Source: Propioniciclava coleopterorum (lineage in GTDB: Bacteria > Actinomycetota > Actinomycetes > Propionibacteriales > Propionibacteriaceae). Taken from it: 64,000 nt of DNA. The DNA lies in contig NZ_CP049865.1 in assembly GCF_011393335.1 (NCBI RefSeq), positions 1,568,722 through 1,632,721 on the forward strand, written 5' to 3'. Under the pieces are notes generated by a model. The model made no database searches. It saw nothing but the letters and a program-made list of their open reading frames with translations, and was not told the origin of the DNA. Below are positions 27,251 through 36,602 of this stretch, piece after piece (within the stretch, counting starts at the first letter, position 1; every line of letters starts with the position of its first letter). The position numbers were made by a program, and so were the translations under genes.

Positions 27251-28752
27251 CTGGCATGTCCCGACGCACGCTCCTGCTCGGCGGACTCGGCCTCGGCGCC
27301 GCCGCCCTGACGGGCTGCACCTCCGCGCCGGCCGCCGGCCCCGTCCCCTCCGCGTCTGGCCCGATGCCGACGCTCCCGCCGGCCACCCCGAGACCCGGGC
27401 AACGGATCGTCGAGCAGGTCTTGACCGCCAAGCCTGTGACCCTCGACCTCGGCGGACCCACCGTCCCTACCTGGGCCTACGGCGACACCGCGCCCGGTCC
27501 GCTCGTGAGGGCTACCGCGGGTGACTTCCTCCGGATACGTCTTGACAACCAGTTGCCCGCGGACACCACCATCCACTGGCACGGGATCCGGCTGCACAAC
27601 AAGGCCGACGGGGTGCCCGGCATGACGCAGGACCCGGTCCCGGCCGGCGGGTCGTTCACCTACGAGTTCACCGCTCCGGATCCCGGCACGTACTTCTTCC
27701 ACCCGCACGTCGGCGTCCAACTCGACCGCGGCCTGTACGCCCCCCTGATCGTCGACGACCCGAACGAGCCGGGAGCCTACGACGCCGAGTGGGTGGTCGT
27801 GCTGGACGACTGGGTCGACGGCACCGGCCGCACCCCCGACGACGTCCTCGCGAAGCTGATCGCCGACGGGGGCCCTGCCCCCAGCGGCGGCATGGGCGGC
27901 ATGGGTGGGATGGGGGGCATGGACCACGGCGGTCACGGTGGCGGCAACGCTCCGCAACCGTGGGGGGATGCCGGCGACGTCACCTACCCCTACTTCCTGA
28001 TCAACGGACGCGTCCCCACCGCACCCGCCACGTTCGAGGCCAAGCCGGGCCAGCGCGTCAGGATCCGGCTCATCAATGCGGCGTCCGACACGATCTTCAC
28101 GGTCGCGCTCGGCGGCCACCGCCTGACGGTCACCCACAGCGACGGCTTCCCCGTGGAACCGCAGGAGGTCGACGCCCTCTACCTCGGCATGGGCGAGCGC
28201 TACGACGCCCTCGTCACCCTCGACGACGGCGTGTTCCCCCTGGTGGCTCGTCCGTTCGGCAAGACCGAGGGCGGCCAGGGCTTGGCCCTGGTCAGGACCG
28301 GTTCGGGTCAGGCCCCCGGCCCCGACGTGTCGCCCGCCGAACTGGCCGGGCGCATCCTGCTGGCCACCGACCTGCGTCCCCACGAGTCGGTGAGGCTGCC
28401 TTCACGATCGCCGGACGCCACCGCGCACATGTCGTTGGAGGGGTCGATGAGCCCGTACCGGTGGGGCATCAACGGGGCCCCGTTCGGGCAGAACCAGCCG
28501 CTCACCGTGCGTGAGGGGCAACGGCTACGGCTCAACGTGATGAACATGACGATGATGACCCACCCCCTGCATCTGCACGGGCACACGTTCGCGCTGCCGT
28601 CGGGGCTACGGAAGGACACGGTGCTGTTGGCGCCCATGCAGTCGATGGCGCTCGAGCTGGACGCCGACAACGTCGGTGACTGGATGGTCCACTGCCACAA
28701 CATCTATCACGCCGAGGCCGGGATGATGATCGGCCTGCTCTACCGCGGCTGA
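27247..28752 (+). CDS. Multicopper oxidase, Tat-exported lipoprotein (MmcO-like)
   Basis: A 501-residue oxidase that likely converts Cu(I) to Cu(II) on the outer membrane face. The N-terminus MSRRTLLLGGLGLGAAALTGC combines a twin-Arg motif with a lipobox Cys, as in folded, copper-loaded lipoproteins. All four copper-ligand motifs are present: HWHG (about residue 113), HPHVG (about 152), HPLHLHGH (about 439) and HCHNIYHAEAGM (about 482). A Met/Gly/His insert (GGMGGMGGMGGMDHGGHGG, about 217-236) may be a copper-collecting loop. It is coupled to the small membrane gene upstream. Being a lipoprotein, it is a natural client for the Lgt-Lnt pair encoded in the same island. Confidence 0.93.
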   Translation: MTGMSRRTLLLGGLGLGAAALTGCTSAPAAGPVPSASGPMPTLPPATPRPGQRIVEQVLTAKPVTLDLGGPTVPTWAYGDTAPGPLVRATAGDFLRIRLDNQLPADTTIHWHGIRLHNKADGVPGMTQDPVPAGGSFTYEFTAPDPGTYFFHPHVGVQLDRGLYAPLIVDDPNEPGAYDAEWVVVLDDWVDGTGRTPDDVLAKLIADGGPAPSGGMGGMGGMGGMDHGGHGGGNAPQPWGDAGDVTYPYFLINGRVPTAPATFEAKPGQRVRIRLINAASDTIFTVALGGHRLTVTHSDGFPVEPQEVDALYLGMGERYDALVTLDDGVFPLVARPFGKTEGGQGLALVRTGSGQAPGPDVSPAELAGRILLATDLRPHESVRLPSRSPDATAHMSLEGSMSPYRWGINGAPFGQNQPLTVREGQRLRLNVMNMTMMTHPLHLHGHTFALPSGLRKDTVLLAPMQSMALELDADNVGDWMVHCHNIYHAEAGMMIGLLYRG

Positions 28753-28760
28753 GCGGGAAC

Positions 28761-28776
28761 GTTGACGCGACCTTGA
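28761..28776 (+). promoter_or_regulatory. CTTGA direct-repeat operator
   Basis: GTTGA (28761-28765) and CTTGA (28772-28776) have an 11-bp period and lie 81 bp before the next start. Confidence 0.65.
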
Positions 28777-28856
28777 CGGTTCCCACAACCAGACCCGACC
28801 TTCGTCGACCAGCCTCGTTGGTGTAACGATCCGACCAACGTCAAGGAGTCCCTGCC

Positions 28857-29174
28857 ATGAATCACGACCACACCGACCATCGCACCGCCCCGCCGGCCGG
28901 CAGCGACCCGTACGACCGGTTCGCCGCCGACCCGTTCGCGCCGACCACCCCGGCACCGCCCGTTGGGCAGCCGGCCCCCACGGCCCAGCCCGTGCGGCAC
29001 CGGTGGTGGATGCACCTGCTGATGTGCGCCCCGATGCTGGCCGTCGTCGGATTCCTCGTCGCCACCGGGGCGGCCGGGTTCGGCGCCATCGGCTACGCCG
29101 TACTGTGCATGGCGATGATGGGCGCGATGATGCTGTTCATGAACCAGGGCTCCGCTGGCGGCCACAAGCATTGA
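28857..29174 (+). CDS. Small His-rich membrane protein (DUF2933-like)
   Basis: A 105-residue protein with a His/Asp N-terminus (MNHDHTDHRT), a Pro-rich linker and two membrane helices (HLLMCAPMLAVVGFLVATGA and IGYAVLCMAMMGAMMLFM), ending in GGHKH. The WWMHLLMCAPM block with Met, His and Cys is the type seen in small DUF2933-like proteins of copper clusters. It lies 42 bp before the CPD-type ATPase with an operator in front, so it opens that transcription unit. A copper-handling role is inferred from residues and context. Confidence 0.68.
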   Translation: MNHDHTDHRTAPPAGSDPYDRFAADPFAPTTPAPPVGQPAPTAQPVRHRWWMHLLMCAPMLAVVGFLVATGAAGFGAIGYAVLCMAMMGAMMLFMNQGSAGGHKH

Positions 29175-29216
29175 CCCCGGCACCCCCACGCCCGTCCGCC
29201 CTGACAGGAGAATGTG

Positions 29217-31661
29217 ATGAACCTGAACTCCACCGCCGAGTCGGTCGTGCTGCACGTGGGTGGCCTGCACTGGGCCACCACCGCCCACGGCGTCGAACAG
29301 ACCCTCCTGACCCGGCCAGGCGTGCTGGCGGTCGACGCGAACGCGATCTCGCAGACGGCGACCGTCACGTTCGACCCGACGCGGACCGACGTCGCCGAAC
29401 TTCAGGGCTGGGTGCGCGAGTGTGGCTACCACTGTGCCGGCGAGTCACAGCCCACCCACGTGTGCGTTCCCCGCATCGAACCGGCAGGTCATCCCGGCGG
29501 GCACGCAGCCCCGGACGCCCACGCGCGGCACGGCGGCCCCGGAACCACGGTGCCGCACGGTCATGGGGGGCACGACCAGGCGGCGAGCCACGCCGCGGGG
29601 GTGGTGATCTCGCCGCATGACGCGATGGGTCATGGCGGTCATGGGGGGATGTCGATGGACGCCATGGTCGCCGACATGCGCAACCGGTTCCTGGTCGCGG
29701 CGGTGCTGTCGGTGCCGATCACGTTGTTCTCCCCGATGGGACGCGACATGCTCGGCTTCGGGCTGCCGGCGCCGTTCGGGTTGCGGGACGAGGTGTTCGC
29801 CCTGGTGTTGTCGCTGCCGGTGGTGTTCTACGCGGGCTGGATCTTCTTCGACGGGGCTTTCCGCGCCCTGCGGAACCGGACGCTGGACATGATGGTGCTG
29901 GTCGCGATCGCGATCGGCGCCGGGTGGCTGTACAGCCTGTACGTCACGCTCACCGGTGGTGGCGAGGTGTTCTTCGAGGCGGCCGCGGTGCTGACCACGT
30001 TCGTCTTGTTGGGGCACTGGTTCGAGATGCGGGCCCGCGGCGGCGCGAACGACGCCATCCGGGCGTTGCTGGACCTGGCGCCGCCGATGGCGACGGTGAT
30101 TCGTGACGGGGTCGAGGCCGACGTGCCCACCAGCGAGGTGCTGGTCGGCGACCTGGTGCTGGTCCGTCCCGGCGCGAAGGTGCCCGTCGACGGCGTCGTC
30201 CGGGAGGGCCGTTCCGAGGTGGACGAGTCGATGGTGACCGGGGAGTCCTTGCCGGTCGACAAGACGGTCGGTTCAGCGGTGGTGGGGGCGTCGATCAACA
30301 CCACGGGGACGCTGCGGGTGGAGGCCACCAAGGTGGGCGCGGACAGCGCCCTGGCGCAGATCGTCGCGCTGGTGCAGCAGGCGCAGAACTCGAAGGCCCC
30401 CGGCCAGCGGCTCGCGGACCGGGCGGCGTTCTGGCTGGTGCTGGTGGCCATCATCGGAGGAGGGCTCACGTTCGGGGCCTGGCTGCTGGCCGGCGCGTCG
30501 GTCCAGACGGCGATGCTGTTCGCGATCACGGTGGTGGTCATCACCTGCCCCGACGCCCTCGGACTGGCGACGCCGACCGCGAGCATGGTCGGCACCGGTC
30601 TGGGCGCCAAGCGAGGAGTGTTGTTCAAGAACGCCACCGCCCTGGAGACCTCCGCGAAGGTCAACACGGTGGTGATGGACAAGACCGGCACGCTCACCCG
30701 CGGCGAACCCGAGGTGACCCAGGTCATCGCCGTCGGGGGCGACCCCCACCTCGACCTGGTCGCGGCGGTGGAGCGCGAATCCGAACACCCGCTCGCGGCC
30801 GCCGTGGTCACCCATGCCGACGCCCTCGGCGTCGCGACCCGTAAGGCTGCCGAGTTTCGCAACGTGCCCGGCCACGGGGCCACCGCCGTCGTCGACGGAC
30901 TGGACGTTGCGGTCGGAAACCGGCGGCTCATGGAGTCCCTCGGTGTCGACCTGTCGGCGGCGGGGCCGATCCGCGAGCGGGTCGCCGCCCAGGGCCAGAC
31001 CGCCGTGTTCGGAGCGGTGGACGGCCGCATCGTGGCGGTCATCGGGTTGGCGGACGCCCCCCGCGAGACCTCCGCCCGGGCGGTCGCGGCGTTGCACGAC
31101 CAGGGAGTGCAGGTGGTGATGCTGACCGGGGACAATCAGGCGACCGCACAGCGGATCGCCGCCCAGCTGAGGATCGACACGGTGATCGCGGACGTGCTGC
31201 CCGGCGACAAGGCCGCCCATGTGGCCGATCTACAACGCCAGGGGCGGGTGGTGGCGATGGTCGGTGATGGTGTCAACGACGCCCCTGCTCTGGCCCAGGC
31301 TGACGTGGGGGTCGCGATCGGGGCGGGCACCGATGTGGCGATCGAGACGGCCGACCTGGTCCTCATGCGGTCGGACCCCCTCGACGTGCCGACCGCCCTG
31401 ACCATCGGCCGTGGCACGCTGCGGAAGATGCGGCAGAACCTGGGCTGGGCGGTCGGTTACAACGTGGTCGCCCTGCCGATCGCGGCCGGCGTGTTTGCCG
31501 GCGTCGGGCTGACCCTACGGCCAGAGATCGCTGCGCTGTCGATGTCCGGTTCCAGCCTGATCGTCGCTGTCAACGCCCTGCTGCTGAAGCGGTTGCGGCT
31601 TCCTGACGAGCACCACCGCCGACCAGGCACCCCGGCCGCGCAGGCTGCGTCGGGATCTTGA
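29217..31661 (+). CDS. P1B-type ATPase with CPD motif and Cys-free HMA-like N-terminus
   Basis: An 814-residue metal pump. Residues 1-75 fold like an HMA domain ([23 protein letters not shown]), but the CxxC is absent (GLHWAT instead). A His/Gly-rich stretch follows (about 85-140). The membrane metal site is CPD (about residues 443-445, [11 protein letters not shown]) where most copper pumps have CPC or CPH. Catalytic motifs are complete: TGES, DKTGT (about 488), SEHPL, MLTGDN and [15 protein letters not shown] precedes ATG 29217. The final TCT-TGA (Ser-stop) sits inside the next operator. It is probably a Cu(II)-, silver- or other soft-metal exporter; substrate is uncertain because of the CPD site. 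Confidence 0.86.
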   Translation: MNLNSTAESVVLHVGGLHWATTAHGVEQTLLTRPGVLAVDANAISQTATVTFDPTRTDVAELQGWVRECGYHCAGESQPTHVCVPRIEPAGHPGGHAAPDAHARHGGPGTTVPHGHGGHDQAASHAAGVVISPHDAMGHGGHGGMSMDAMVADMRNRFLVAAVLSVPITLFSPMGRDMLGFGLPAPFGLRDEVFALVLSLPVVFYAGWIFFDGAFRALRNRTLDMMVLVAIAIGAGWLYSLYVTLTGGGEVFFEAAAVLTTFVLLGHWFEMRARGGANDAIRALLDLAPPMATVIRDGVEADVPTSEVLVGDLVLVRPGAKVPVDGVVREGRSEVDESMVTGESLPVDKTVGSAVVGASINTTGTLRVEATKVGADSALAQIVALVQQAQNSKAPGQRLADRAAFWLVLVAIIGGGLTFGAWLLAGASVQTAMLFAITVVVITCPDALGLATPTASMVGTGLGAKRGVLFKNATALETSAKVNTVVMDKTGTLTRGEPEVTQVIAVGGDPHLDLVAAVERESEHPLAAAVVTHADALGVATRKAAEFRNVPGHGATAVVDGLDVAVGNRRLMESLGVDLSAAGPIRERVAAQGQTAVFGAVDGRIVAVIGLADAPRETSARAVAALHDQGVQVVMLTGDNQATAQRIAAQLRIDTVIADVLPGDKAAHVADLQRQGRVVAMVGDGVNDAPALAQADVGVAIGAGTDVAIETADLVLMRSDPLDVPTALTIGRGTLRKMRQNLGWAVGYNVVALPIAAGVFAGVGLTLRPEIAALSMSGSSLIVAVNALLLKRLRLPDEHHRRPGTPAAQAASGS

Positions 31662-31672
31662 CGCGACCTTGA
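31657..31672 (+). promoter_or_regulatory. CTTGA direct-repeat operator before the cupredoxin-CopA gene
   Basis: CTTGA (31657-31661, containing the stop codon of the previous gene) and CTTGA (31668-31672) have an 11-bp period. Confidence 0.75.
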
Positions 31673-31723
31673 TCCGATCCTGCCGATCCGGACACGAGAC
31701 CCACCTAACCTGACACCAGAAGC

Positions 31724-31742
31724 GGTACCCCTGGGGGGTATC
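31724..31742. promoter_or_regulatory. CsoR-type operator
   Basis: TACCCC (31726-31731) and GGGGTA (31735-31740) form a G/C-tract palindrome of the kind bound by Cu(I)-sensing CsoR repressors. It ends 22 bp before the ATG of the cupredoxin-CopA gene, and a csoR gene lies at the end of that unit. Confidence 0.7.
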
Positions 31743-31764
31743 AGGACAGGGTGAGGTGGTTGTG

Positions 31765-34410
31765 ATGAGTTGGCTCGTCATCGGCGGCGCGGTGGTCGTC
31801 ACCGGGTTGTTGTGGTGGTTCTTCTTCGGTCCGAAGCGGGCCGGACAGGTGAGCCTGGAGGACGGCGTCCAGGTGGTGCGGGTCACCGTGGACGGTGGCT
31901 ACAGCCCGGACGTGATCGAGGGCGTCCGCCCGGGCGTACCGGTCAGGCTCCTGTTCGACCGGCAGGAGAGCGGTGAGTGCACCTCGCGGGTGGTCATGCC
32001 CGACTTCAAGGTCAACGCAGCGCTGCCGGCGTTCCGGACCACGGCGGTGGAGTTCCTTCCCACCGAAACGGGGGAGTACCGCTTTGCGTGCGGGATGAAC
32101 ATGGTGTCCGGGGTGGTCCGGGTCAGCGGGAGCCCCCCGGCCGATACCCAAGGCGGCGGCACCGTGGTGGAGCAGGCCTCCCGGCCGGTGGACGGAACGA
32201 CCGCGGCCGGCGGCACCGCCCCCGACGCGGAGGCGGAGGAGGCTGAGCGTGCCGCCGAGATCCGCGACTTGACCCGCCGCCTGCTGGTGGGTGCGGTGCT
32301 GTCGGCGCCGGTGCTGGTCGCGGTGATGGCGGTGGAGTTGTTCCAGGCGATGTGGGTTCCCGAGTTCCTGATGAACCCGTGGCTACAGCTGGCGTTGATC
32401 GCTCCGGTGATGTTCTATACCGGCTGGCCGATCCACCGGACCGGCTGGAAGGCGCTGTCGCACCGGACCGCCGACATGAACTCGCTGATCACCTTGGGCA
32501 CGTTTGCCGCCTTCGGCTACAGCCTGGTGGTCACGTTCCTGCCCTGGCTGCTGCCCGACGCGCTGCGGCACGTGTACTACGAGGCCGTCGGGGTGATCAT
32601 CACCCTCATCCTGCTCGGGCGGCTGCTCGAGACGAAAGCGAAGGCCGGCACCGGTGAGGCAATCCGAGCTCTGATCGGGCTGCAGCCCCGCACCGCGCGC
32701 GTCGCACGCGACGGTGCCGAACTCGAGGTCGGCGTTGATGAGGTGCGGGTCGGCGACATCGTGCTGATCCGGCCCGGGGAGAAGCTCCCGGTCGACGGCG
32801 AGGTGACCAGCGGCTCCTCCTCGATCGATGAGTCGATGGTGACCGGCGAGTCCATGCCGGTGACCAAGTCCGTCGGTGACACCGTGATCGGCGCCACCAT
32901 CAACACCACCGGCGCCCTGCGCTACCGCGCCACCAAGGTCGGCGCCGACACGATGCTGGCCCAGATCATCAAGCTGGTCCGCGAAGCCCAGGGCTCCAAG
33001 GCGCCCATCCAGCGGCTCGCCGACCAGGTGTCCAGCTACTTCGTGCCCGCGGTGATCGTGATCGCGGTGTGGACCTTCGTCGCGTGGGTGCTGGTCGGCC
33101 CGCCGCCGGTGTTCATCTTCGCGCTCGTGGCGGCCGTGTCGGTGCTGATCATCGCCTGCCCGTGCGCCCTGGGGCTGGCCACTCCCATGTCGATCACCGT
33201 CGGCACGGGCAAGGGCGCCTCGCACGGCATCCTGATCCGCTCCGCCGAAGCCTTGGAGACCGCGCACAAGCTGCAGACGATCATCCTCGACAAGACCGGC
33301 ACCCTGACCCGCGGCGTCCCGGCCCTCACCGACGTCATCCCCGTGACCGACGGGGGTGAGGACCGCCTCCTGGCCGCTGTCGCCGGGGTCGAGCGGGCCT
33401 CCGAGCACCCGCTGGCGGCCGCGATCGTGGCCGGGGCGACCGAGCGCGGGCTCGCTGTGCCCGAGGTCGACGGGTTCGAGTCCGTCACCGGCCAAGGGGT
33501 GATGGCGCGGGTCGACGGGCGGCGCGTGCTGGTCGGCAATCGCCGGCTGCTGGACGCGTTCGGGGTGGACGCGGCCGTCCTGCTCGCCGCCCACGACCGG
33601 CTGGCCGCCGAAGGCAAGACCGCGATGCTGGTCGCGGTCGACGGACGCCCCGCCGGCGTGGTGGCCGTGGCCGACACCCTCAAGGAAGGCGCCCCGGCGG
33701 CGGTCGCAGCCCTCCAGGCCCGCGGCATCGAGGTCGTGATGATGACCGGTGACAACCGGCACACCGCCGCCGCGATCGCCCGCCAGGTCGGCATCACCCG
33801 CGTCGTCGCCGAGGTGATGCCCGACCACAAGGCCGCCGAGGTCCGGCGCCTGCAGGCCGACGGCAAGGTGGTCGGCATGGTCGGCGACGGCATCAACGAC
33901 GCCCCCGCCCTCGCCCAGGCCGACGTCGGGTCGGCGATCGGGACCGGCACCGACGTCGCGATCGAGTCCTCCGACATCACGTTGGTCTCGGGGGCACTGG
34001 TGGGCATAGTGACCGCCGTCGACCTGTCCCGGGCCACCATGCGCAACATCAAGCAGAACCTGGTGTTCGCGTTCCTGTACAACATCCTGGGCATCCCGAT
34101 CGCCGCCGGCGTGCTCTATCCGGCGTTCGGGATCACCCTCAGCCCGATCATCGCCGCCGCCGCGATGGCACTGTCGTCGCTGTCGGTGGTCGCCAACGCG
34201 AACCGGCTCCGCCGGTTCACCCCCCGTCCACTGGCTGCCACCACCCAGGTGGCCGGCGTCGACCCGCTCGTCGAGGTGGGCGGCAGCGTCGAAGCCTCAC
34301 CACACCCAACGAAAGGAAACCACCATGTTCGGCCTGTTCGGCAAGAAGAAGGACACCACCACCGCCAAGGTCGTCGACCCGGTCTGCGGTATGAAGATCA
34401 ACCCCGCTGA
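31765..34410 (+). CDS. copA: Copper-exporting P-type ATPase with fused N-terminal cupredoxin-like domain
   Basis: An 881-residue pump. The N-terminus has one membrane helix (about residues 3-20) and then a cupredoxin-like domain (about 30-120) with Cys in SGECTSR, Met/Pro in VVMPDF and Cys/Met in FACGMNM: candidate copper ligands that would sit outside the cell. The CopA core follows with CPC (about 464-466), TGES, DKTGT (about 509), SEHPL, MMTGDN and [10 protein letters not shown]. There is no cytoplasmic HMA domain. GTG 31756 is an alternative start. The last 29 codons overlap the YHS gene and read poorly, so a frame error near the end is possible. Both a CTTGA site and a CsoR-type box precede it. 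Confidence 0.9.
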   Translation: MSWLVIGGAVVVTGLLWWFFFGPKRAGQVSLEDGVQVVRVTVDGGYSPDVIEGVRPGVPVRLLFDRQESGECTSRVVMPDFKVNAALPAFRTTAVEFLPTETGEYRFACGMNMVSGVVRVSGSPPADTQGGGTVVEQASRPVDGTTAAGGTAPDAEAEEAERAAEIRDLTRRLLVGAVLSAPVLVAVMAVELFQAMWVPEFLMNPWLQLALIAPVMFYTGWPIHRTGWKALSHRTADMNSLITLGTFAAFGYSLVVTFLPWLLPDALRHVYYEAVGVIITLILLGRLLETKAKAGTGEAIRALIGLQPRTARVARDGAELEVGVDEVRVGDIVLIRPGEKLPVDGEVTSGSSSIDESMVTGESMPVTKSVGDTVIGATINTTGALRYRATKVGADTMLAQIIKLVREAQGSKAPIQRLADQVSSYFVPAVIVIAVWTFVAWVLVGPPPVFIFALVAAVSVLIIACPCALGLATPMSITVGTGKGASHGILIRSAEALETAHKLQTIILDKTGTLTRGVPALTDVIPVTDGGEDRLLAAVAGVERASEHPLAAAIVAGATERGLAVPEVDGFESVTGQGVMARVDGRRVLVGNRRLLDAFGVDAAVLLAAHDRLAAEGKTAMLVAVDGRPAGVVAVADTLKEGAPAAVAALQARGIEVVMMTGDNRHTAAAIARQVGITRVVAEVMPDHKAAEVRRLQADGKVVGMVGDGINDAPALAQADVGSAIGTGTDVAIESSDITLVSGALVGIVTAVDLSRATMRNIKQNLVFAFLYNILGIPIAAGVLYPAFGITLSPIIAAAAMALSSLSVVANANRLRRFTPRPLAATTQVAGVDPLVEVGGSVEASPHPTKGNHHVRPVRQEEGHHHRQGRRPGLRYEDQPR

Positions 34411-34534
34411 CGCGGCCGCCACCCGCGACCACGACGGCACCACGATCTACTTCTGCTCCAAGGGCTGCGCCGAAACCTTCGACGCGGACCCGCACCGTTA
34501 CGCGCATGGACCCTCCGGCGCCGGCCACCACTGA
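34325..34534 (+). CDS. YHS-domain protein
   Basis: A 69-residue protein. [44 protein letters not shown] is a full YHS domain (Cys in DPVCGM, Cys pair in FCSKGC). YHS domains occur at the N-terminus of, or beside, heavy-metal ATPases and are thought to bind copper. The N-terminal [10 protein letters not shown] is a short amphipathic lead. AAAGGAAA precedes the ATG. It overlaps the ATPase tail by 86 bp and csoR by 29 bp, making a tightly packed ATPase-YHS-csoR unit. It may pass copper to the pump or to CsoR. Confidence 0.85.
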   Translation: MFGLFGKKKDTTTAKVVDPVCGMKINPADAAATRDHDGTTIYFCSKGCAETFDADPHRYAHGPSGAGHH

Positions 34535-34850
34535 CCCGGGCGCTGCAACACCCGCAGCCCAGCGGAGCGCGTCGGGCCCACGGACCCGACGTGCCCTGCT
34601 GGGCCGGCTGCGGCGCATCGAGGGGCAGGTCCGCGGGATCGCCCGGATGGTCGACGGCGACGCCGACTGCATCGAGATCCTCACCCAGGTGGCCGCAGTC
34701 ACCCACGCCCTCGAAGCCGCAGCCCTGATGCTGGTCGACCAACACCTCCGCGACTGCCTGCAGCGGGGGGCAGCCACCACCCTGGCCGACGAGCAGACAA
34801 AACAGGTGGAGCAGGCCCTCCGGGCCGTCGAACGGCTGCTCCGCACTTGA
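34506..34850 (+). CDS. csoR: Cu(I)-sensing repressor CsoR
   Basis: A 114-residue all-helical DUF156/CsoR-family repressor (ALLGRLRRIEGQVRGIARMVDGDADCIEILTQ). The Cu(I) ligand set is complete: Cys55, then His80 and Cys84 in DQHLRDC. On Cu(I) binding CsoR leaves its G/C-tract operator; such a box sits at 31724-31742 in front of the same unit, so the operon is probably self-limiting. The start overlaps the YHS gene by 29 bp. The N-terminal 25 residues are a Pro/Ala extension not needed for the fold, so a later start is possible. Confidence 0.92.
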   Translation: MDPPAPATTDPGAATPAAQRSASGPRTRRALLGRLRRIEGQVRGIARMVDGDADCIEILTQVAAVTHALEAAALMLVDQHLRDCLQRGAATTLADEQTKQVEQALRAVERLLRT

Positions 34851-34869
34851 AGCTGGTCCTGCGTGTGAA

Positions 34870-34906
34870 AAGGGCGGGTGGGTCGCGAACGCGACCCCCC
34901 GCCCTT
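34870..34906. terminator. Strong hairpin between convergent csoR and DUF305 genes
   Basis: AAGGGCGGGTGGGTCGCG (34870-34887) pairs with CGCGACCCCCCGCCCTT (34890-34906) with one bulged base and a 2-nt loop. It sits between two convergent genes and probably works in both directions. Confidence 0.8.
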
Positions 34907-34951
34907 GCGCGTCACGCCTCCGTCGGGCCGCCCGCGGGGGCAGGGCCTCGA

Positions 34952-35554
34952 TCAGGCTGTGCCGACCGGTCGGCCGCCCGGCAGGTCATACCACTCCTGC
35001 AGCCAGTCCTGCATCTGGGCGATCTCTGCCAGTTGGGCGTCTCGGATGTCGCTGCACAGGGTCAGCAGTTCGTCGTGCTCGGCGTTCGCCAGGCACTTCT
35101 CGGCCTCCCGGATCGCACCCCGGTGGTGGCGGATCATCGACCGCAGGAACGCGACCTCGAACTCCTCGCCGTCCAGGTCGTGGAACCGGTGCATCGACTG
35201 CATCCCAGTCATGTCCGGCTCGTGGGAGATGCCGTACCAGTCCTCCAGCCACTGCTGCATGGTCGCGATCTCGGCCGACTGGGTGGCCACGATCGACTCA
35301 CACGTCGCTGCGAGCTCGTCGTGGACCGCCTTCTCGACGCACATCTCGGCCATCATCACGGCCATGTGGTGGTGGTCGATCATCCCGGTCAGGAAGTCGA
35401 CCTCGAACCGGGCCGCCTGATCGGACGCCGCCGGTGCGCTCGCCTGTGCCGGTGGTGCGGCCGCCACCGCCACCCCGGTCAGGGCGCCGGTCGCCAGCAG
35501 GGCCGCAGTCAAGCCGGACGCCACCCGTCGGGTCAGGTTCGTGTGTTCCATCAT
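34952..35554 (-). CDS. Secreted protein with two DUF305 domains
   Basis: A 200-residue protein with a Sec signal (MEHTNLTRRVASGLTAALLATGALTGVAVAAA, cleavage near AQASA) and two DUF305 units: DFLTGMIDHHHMAVMMAEM (about residues 55-110) and AFLRSMIRHHRGAIREAEKC (about 130-185). The HHH/HH and Met residues are plausible copper ligands. GGGAGG lies directly before tandem ATGs (35554 or 35551). It is divergent from lgt with two CTTGA-type sites between them, and ends at a shared hairpin with csoR. It is probably an extracytoplasmic copper-binding protein. Confidence 0.83.
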   Translation of the reverse strand: MMEHTNLTRRVASGLTAALLATGALTGVAVAAAPPAQASAPAASDQAARFEVDFLTGMIDHHHMAVMMAEMCVEKAVHDELAATCESIVATQSAEIATMQQWLEDWYGISHEPDMTGMQSMHRFHDLDGEEFEVAFLRSMIRHHRGAIREAEKCLANAEHDELLTLCSDIRDAQLAEIAQMQDWLQEWYDLPGGRPVGTA

Positions 35555-35642
35555 GCCTCCCTTGGTTGTTCGCCTCAGGTGTGAGGATGGGCATCGACGC
35601 TACCCACCGGGGTTTCGCGGCGTCGAGCCCCGGATCGGGGTT

Positions 35643-35658
35643 CTTGGCCGAATCTTGA
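35643..35658 (+). promoter_or_regulatory. CTTGG/CTTGA operator, first of two before lgt
   Basis: CTTGG (35643-35647) and CTTGA (35654-35658) have an 11-bp period and lie in the divergent DUF305-lgt intergenic region. Confidence 0.6.
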
Positions 35659-35696
35659 GGTTTTCGCCAGGCACCCCCGCCCAGTTTCATCGGCTT

Positions 35697-35712
35697 CTTG
35701 ACGTGATCTTGG
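35697..35712 (+). promoter_or_regulatory. CTTGA/CTTGG operator, second of two before lgt
   Basis: CTTGA (35697-35701) and CTTGG (35708-35712) have an 11-bp period, 89 bp before the lgt start. Two paired sites in one region suggest control of both divergent genes. Confidence 0.6.
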
Positions 35713-35800
35713 CTGCCGCTCAGGGGGCCCTTGACCCCGGCCCGCGACAGTGGGAGCCGGCGTGCCACGCGGGTGCGTCGCTTGATGGAGGAGTCTCCCC

Positions 35801-36574
35801 GTGTGGCCGGTGTTGTTCTCAGTGTTCGGAATCCAGATCCAGTCGTACGGGGTGAGCAAGGCCCTCGCGGCGCTGGTCGCCGCGTGGCTGCTCGGCCGCG
35901 CCTTCCGCAAGCTCGGCTTCCCGGTCGACCAGGCGCACTCGCTGGTCCTGTGGGCGGCGGTGTGGGGGTTCGTGGCCGCCAAGGTGTACTTCCTGATCGA
36001 CAACCGCGCCCAGTTCAGCTGGCACCTGCTCGGTAGCTCCGGGTTCGTCTGGTACGGCGGACTGATCGGCGGCATCCTCACCGTCGTCGTCCTGACCCGC
36101 CGCTACCAGCTGCCTCTGGCCACCGTGGCCGGCGCGACCGCGCTCCCGCTGTCGGTGGCGTACGGGATCGGCAGGATCGGCTGCTTCCTGGCGGGCGATG
36201 GCACCTACGGCACGCCGACCGACCTGCCCTGGGGGATGGCCTTCCCGAACGGCGTCGTGCCCGTGACCGTCCCGGTTCACCCCGCCCAGTTGTACGAGGC
36301 TGCCGGCGCGTTCGCGATCGCCGCCGTGCTCTGGCTGCTGGCCCGCCGCTGGCTGCCGCTGTCGGTGTTCGGCGGCTACCTCGCCCTCAGCGGGGCCGCG
36401 CGACTGCTGGTCGAGATCGTCCGGGTCAACGACCGCGTCCTGCTCGGCCTCACCGAAGCGCAACTGTTCGGCGTGCTCAGCATCATCGCCGGCGTCATGC
36501 TGATCGCGGTCGACCGCCGGCAGCGGACCCCCGAGCCCGCCGCCGCACACCCGGTCGAGCCGGCGCGCGTGTGA
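35801..36574 (+). CDS. lgt: Prolipoprotein diacylglyceryl transferase
   Basis: A 257-residue membrane enzyme that adds diacylglycerol to the lipobox Cys of preprolipoproteins. It has about seven membrane helices. Family landmarks are GFVWYGGLIGG, the signature GRIGCFLAGDGTYG (about residue 124 onward) and HPAQLYEA. It starts with GTG after GGAGGAG. It is shorter than many chromosomal actinobacterial Lgt proteins, which often carry long C-terminal tails, so I regard it as an accessory copy. It is followed 28 bp later by lnt and preceded by two CTTGA-type operators, implying copper-responsive expression. Clients may be the oxidase and DUF305 lipoproteins of the island. Confidence 0.9.
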   Translation: MWPVLFSVFGIQIQSYGVSKALAALVAAWLLGRAFRKLGFPVDQAHSLVLWAAVWGFVAAKVYFLIDNRAQFSWHLLGSSGFVWYGGLIGGILTVVVLTRRYQLPLATVAGATALPLSVAYGIGRIGCFLAGDGTYGTPTDLPWGMAFPNGVVPVTVPVHPAQLYEAAGAFAIAAVLWLLARRWLPLSVFGGYLALSGAARLLVEIVRVNDRVLLGLTEAQLFGVLSIIAGVMLIAVDRRQRTPEPAAAHPVEPARV

Positions 36575-36602
36575 TTCGCTCGGTGGACTGGCCTCGCCGG
36601 CG

